Assembly (NCBI GenBank): GCA_023422005.1 | Contig: JAEZSC010000141.1 | Span: 1 to 57,421 of the forward strand | Reading direction: 5' to 3' | Source of the DNA: Bacillota bacterium | GTDB lineage: Bacteria; Bacillota; Clostridia; Christensenellales; UMGS416 | Length of the DNA stretch: 57,421 bases | In this document: positions 55,058-57,421 of the stretch, one piece after another | Numbering within the stretch: the stretch's first letter is position 1 | Layout of the letters: each line of letters begins with the position of its first letter | Made by a program: the position numbers and the translations under genes | The notes under the pieces: generated by a model | Database searches by the model: none | Seen by the model: the letters and a program-made list of their open reading frames with translations, nothing else | What the model was told of the DNA's origin: nothing

Positions 55058-56653
55058 CTATCTCAGTTTCAATTGTTCATCCAGCGCGTTGAACTCCTCT
55101 TCCAGCGCGGCACGCAGGGGCCCTGCTTTGGCCTGTGACAGGCGGGCCAGCACAGCGTCACGCCGCAGGCGCAACGCCATGGTCTGCGCGGCTGTGTCGT
55201 CGCTTACTACGGTCTGGAAGGCAGCCTCCTGCAGGCGGCCCTGACGCAGTGCCAGCTCGTGGGTGGCCAGCTTATCGGTGAAATAGCGGTCGTGGCTCAC
55301 AAACACGATGGTGCCGGGGAACTGGGCCATCATGTCTTCCAAGCCCTCAAGCGCGTAGACGTCCAGAAAATTCGTGGGCTCATCCAGCAGCAGCAGGTTG
55401 GCGGGGCTGGCCAACAGCTTCACCAGCGCGGCCTTGGCGCGCTCGCCGCCGGACAGCACACCGGCGGGGCGCTGCAAGCTGTCGGCGCTCAGCAGCACCC
55501 GGGCCAGCATGTTGCGCGCCGTTTGCGTGCTCACCGCAGCGCCTTCCAGCACGTTTTGCAGCAATGTCCAATCGCCGCGCAGCAGGCTTAAATCCTGGCG
55601 GAAATACCCCTTTGCGACGCCGGGTGTCTCCCATACCTGCGGCCCGCCCTGGGCCAGACAATGCAGCAGCGTGGTCTTGCCTGCGCCGTTGGCGCCGGTG
55701 ATGGCCAGGCGCATGCCCCGCTCCACGACGAAGCTCACACCGCGCAGAACTTCGGGGCCGCCGGGCCACGCATAGCGAAGGTCGCGCACCCGCAGCAGCA
55801 CCCGCGCACCGCTCTGGTCCACGTCGCGGCCGCTCAGGCGCACCCGCGCGGCCTCCCGGGGCTTCTCCTTTGCCTCCAGGCGCTCCAAGCGGCGCTCGAT
55901 CACCTTGCCGGCGCGGGCCAGCGTTTCGCTTACCTCGGTGGCCTCCCGCCGGTGCAGCCGCGCCTCGGAATTGCCCATGCGGCTGGGGGCCTTGCGCACG
56001 GACTTGCTGCGGCTCATGGCGCCCCGCGCCGCCTCCAGCAGGTGGTCGCGCTCGGCGGTATAGTTCTCGTATTCGTCCCAGGAGCGCTGGCGCTCATGCT
56101 CCTTCTGGGTACGGTAGTCGGTCCAGTTGCCGCGGTAGACGCGCAGCCGCCCGTCCTCCAGCTCCCAGATGCGCCGGCAGAAGCGGTCCAGCAGCGCGCG
56201 GTCGTGGCTCACGATGACCAGCGCGCCTTCGTAGGCCGCCAGCTCCGCCTCCAGCCGGGCGATGCCTTCGGCGTCCAGGTTGCTGGTGGGCTCGTCGCAA
56301 AACAGCGCGCCGCTCTCGCGGCCCATGGCGCGGGCGATGAGCAGCTTGGTGCGCTCTCCCCCGCTCATGGCAGCTTCCGGAATGCCCCAAAGCTCCCGCT
56401 GCTGCTTGAGTATCTGCGTGCCGTCGGTGTCGTCGCTGAACTGTGGGATCATTGCCAGCGGCGCGTTGGTTGTCACCGTTCCGCTCACCGGCTGTGCAAA
56501 GCCGCACAGCACGTTCATGAGCGTGGTCTTGCCGCAGCCGTTGCGGCCCACCAGCCCCACGCGGTCGCCGCTGTGCAGCTCCAGGTCGTCTATCCGGAAC
56601 AGCAGCCGCTCGCCATATTCCATATAAAGATCATGGGCTTTGAGTACTAACAA
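55058..56653 (-). CDS. ABC-F protein, antibiotic-resistance-like subgroup
   Basis: A soluble protein of 531 residues with two ATP-binding cassettes and no membrane span. Cassette 1: GRNGCGKTTLMNVLCG, signature MSGGERTKLLIARAMG, CDEPTSNLD. Cassette 2: GANGAGKTTLLHCLAQ, LSGGERAKAALVKLLA, LDEPTNFLD. A charged linker (about 190-280) carries the expected antibiotic-resistance-domain helices. DEPTSNLD in cassette 1 is the form seen in Vga/Lsa-type ribosome-protection proteins, so a role in resistance to lincosamides, streptogramins or pleuromutilins is plausible but not shown. The start is TTG with GAGGAGG 7 bases upstream, partly inside a hairpin leader. Confidence 0.9.
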   Translation of the reverse strand: MLVLKAHDLYMEYGERLLFRIDDLELHSGDRVGLVGRNGCGKTTLMNVLCGFAQPVSGTVTTNAPLAMIPQFSDDTDGTQILKQQRELWGIPEAAMSGGERTKLLIARAMGRESGALFCDEPTSNLDAEGIARLEAELAAYEGALVIVSHDRALLDRFCRRIWELEDGRLRVYRGNWTDYRTQKEHERQRSWDEYENYTAERDHLLEAARGAMSRSKSVRKAPSRMGNSEARLHRREATEVSETLARAGKVIERRLERLEAKEKPREAARVRLSGRDVDQSGARVLLRVRDLRYAWPGGPEVLRGVSFVVERGMRLAITGANGAGKTTLLHCLAQGGPQVWETPGVAKGYFRQDLSLLRGDWTLLQNVLEGAAVSTQTARNMLARVLLSADSLQRPAGVLSGGERAKAALVKLLASPANLLLLDEPTNFLDVYALEGLEDMMAQFPGTIVFVSHDRYFTDKLATHELALRQGRLQEAAFQTVVSDDTAAQTMALRLRRDAVLARLSQAKAGPLRAALEEEFNALDEQLKLR

Positions 56654-56665
56654 AAAAACGCCTCC

Positions 56666-56746
56666 TCAAATGCCGGAAGCGCGCAAAAAGACCGTTTGAG
56701 CCCATCGGTGGAAGGACGAAAACAGCGCGCGCAGCCGGCAAAACAT
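56666..56746 (-). other. Upstream ORF (leader peptide) of the ABC-F gene
   Basis: A 26-codon frame, ATG at 56746, stop TGA at 56666-56668; the stop lies directly against the GGAGG of the ABC-F gene. The peptide begins MFCRLRALF and contains an Arg-Leu-Arg motif of the kind that supports drug-dependent ribosome stalling in known leaders. A ribosome here would cover one arm of the hairpin at 56671-56740. Its own ribosome binding site is weak. Confidence 0.45.
56671..56740 (-). promoter_or_regulatory. Attenuator-like hairpin in the ABC-F leader
   Basis: TGCCGG-CT-GCGCGC (56727-56740) pairs with GCGCGC-TT-CCGGCA (56671-56684) across a 42-nt loop, with a 2x2 internal mismatch. The stem ends 2-3 bases before the GAGGAGG of the ABC-F gene and is followed by a T7 run overlapping the TTG start. 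It could act as a transcription attenuator or sequester the ribosome site. Confidence 0.45.
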
Positions 56747-56795
56747 CGTATCCGGCCCCGCTTTGTTGCAGCCGCCGGAAGAGTCCTTTGCCAAC

Positions 56796-56813
56796 TTATG
56801 CGCGAATCTTCAC
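56796..56813 (-). other. Five-codon micro-ORF at the start of the ABC-F leader
   Basis: GTG AAG ATT CGC GCA TAA encodes MKIRA. GAGGAGG lies ten bases before the GTG, just after the promoter at 56845-56874. Its Lys-Ile-Arg-Ala resembles the Arg-Leu-Arg-Ala of the longer upstream ORF. Weak evidence by itself. Confidence 0.3.
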
Positions 56814-56844
56814 TCCTTGAAATCCTCCTCGATGGAATGGCATT

Positions 56845-56874
56845 AGCATACCAGAGGGGCGTACATTTTGTAAA
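56845..56874 (-). promoter_or_regulatory. Promoter of the ABC-F gene
   Basis: TTTACA (56869-56874), an 18-base spacer and TATGCT (56845-56850) on the minus strand give a leader of about 185 bases before the TTG start. Confidence 0.55.
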
Positions 56875-56913
56875 GTACCGTTCAAGTAGAAAATGATGGT
56901 TCATAGATTTCGT

Positions 56914-56972
56914 AGACTTCGCGCCTTTGGGCGCGACCAAAGGTCTCCGGTCGCCCTTTGGAAACCTTCGGA
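56914..56972. repeat. Dispersed 60-bp repeat, copy 2 (inverted)
   Basis: Read on the minus strand: GTCCGAAGGTTTCCAAAGGG, then CCTTTGGTCGCGCCCAAAGG and CGCGAAGTC, matching copy 1 (51685-51744) in nearly every position. It lies between the ABC-F promoter and the chemotaxis-gene terminator. The rest of the 397-base gap (56654-57050) is the ABC-F leader and that terminator. Confidence 0.8.
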
Positions 56973-56998
56973 CCCTATTATAATGCAAAATACAAGAG

Positions 56999-57032
56999 CA
57001 CAGAGGGCGCCCCGCATGGCGCGCCCTCTGTG
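56999..57032 (-). terminator. Terminator of the chemotaxis receptor gene
   Basis: CACAGAGGGCGC and GCGCCCTCTGTG form a perfect 12-bp stem with a 10-nt loop, 18 bases after the chemotaxis-gene stop on the minus strand. Confidence 0.8.
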
Positions 57033-57050
57033 TTTAGTCCCTATCTTTGC

Positions 57051-57421
57051 TTAGTACTTCCCGAACTCCCGGTCGTTGAGCGAGATCCTCGGCCTTGCGG
57101 GCTTGGCGTCGCCGCGGCCCTGGGTTAGCGCGCGGGCGGGCTTGGCCTGCACCTGGCCCTTGAGCCGGAAGCGGCTCACCATCTCCTTGAGCAACTCGGC
57201 CTGCCCGGAGAGCTCTTCGGAGGTTGCGGCGCTCTGTTCGGCGGTGGCGCTGTTGGTCTGCACGACCTGGCTCACCTGCTCGATGCCGCGGTTCACCTGG
57301 GCCACCGCCGTGGCTTGCTCGTTGCTGGCGCGGGCGATGGCGCCCACCAGCTCATTGGCCTTCTCCACGCCCTCCACGATCTTGCCCAGCGCCTGCGCCG
57401 TCTCGTTGGCGATCTTCGTGC
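57051..57421 (-). CDS. Methyl-accepting chemotaxis protein, C-terminal part
   Basis: The frame runs off the right edge, so only about 122 residues are seen. They hold the end of the MCP signalling coiled coil: IVEGVEKANELVGAIARASN then EQATAVAQVNRGIEQVSQVV and QTNSATAEQSAATSEELSGQ, the usual four-helix-bundle heptads with the Gln/Glu-rich methylation region (family knowledge). The tail (KGQVQAKPARALTQGRGD) is Arg/Lys-rich and disordered. The receptor class and any membrane anchor lie outside the window. Confidence 0.9.
   Translation of the reverse strand, partial: TKIANETAQALGKIVEGVEKANELVGAIARASNEQATAVAQVNRGIEQVSQVVQTNSATAEQSAATSEELSGQAELLKEMVSRFRLKGQVQAKPARALTQGRGDAKPARPRISLNDREFGKY

Overview
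The window looks like chromosomal DNA from a GC-rich member of the Bacillota, probably a gut-associated clostridial lineage. The evidence is the gene content: a CggR-type glycolytic regulator, a YerC/TrpR-like regulator upstream of pcrA-ligA, DUF1540, HemZ, a PrsA-like foldase lipoprotein, LplB/YtcP-type sugar permeases, many GGAGG ribosome binding sites, and mostly GC-rich coding sequence. I see no rRNA, tRNA or CRISPR array. Genes cut by the window edges are a solute-binding protein (left) and a chemotaxis receptor (right).

Layout. 1-4.8 kb: carbohydrate ABC importer (binding protein, two permeases), then xylose isomerase. 5-9.4 kb: a secreted CARDB/DUF11-like protein, a D,D-carboxypeptidase and a UDP-glucose 4-epimerase. 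9.4-14.3 kb: FAD oxidoreductase, lactate dehydrogenase, a GGDEF protein with a ribbon-helix-helix-like tail, a deaminase and a WYL regulator. 14.4-21.8 kb: a leftward operon yerC-pcrA-ligA-AIR synthase-SEC-C protein, joined by ATGA overlaps, preceded by a fumarylacetoacetase-family gene. 22-27.4 kb: a leftward phosphonate cluster (nucleotidyltransferase, PEP mutase with an N-terminal HxGH domain, phosphonopyruvate decarboxylase, Fe-alcohol dehydrogenase, LicD). It reads as synthesis and nucleotide activation of a phosphonate, most likely 2-hydroxyethylphosphonate, and its transfer to a surface polymer. 27.6-40.4 kb: a dGTPase-like HD protein, small Cys-rich proteins, an EamA transporter, a very large PAS/GAF/GGDEF/HD-GYP protein, a truncated lipoprotein, a nucleotidyltransferase, ispE, an S41 protease and a PrsA-like foldase. 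40.5-45.9 kb: a DinB-like protein and the glycolytic operon cggR-pgk-tpiA-gpmI, without gapA.

46.0-49.0 kb is a sharply AT-rich three-gene island: a C5 cytosine methyltransferase, a nucleotidyltransferase-like protein and a DUF262 (DGQQR) protein. The genes are packed with gaps of 9 and 0 bases, have their own consensus promoter with an overlapping inverted repeat, and end in a terminator. It is the strongest candidate here for a poorly described, possibly anti-phage system, and it sits between two housekeeping operons. 49.1-51.6 kb is dtd-MBL hydrolase-hemZ. 51.8-54.9 kb is a second PAS/GGDEF/HD-GYP gene, broken by a one-base frameshift. 55-57 kb is an ABC-F gene with a long leader that holds two short upstream ORFs and a hairpin next to its ribosome binding site.

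Several non-coding repeat elements lie between genes: 21.9, 24.0-24.2, 38.8-39.1, and a pair at 51.7 and 56.9 kb. One sits inside the phosphonate cluster.
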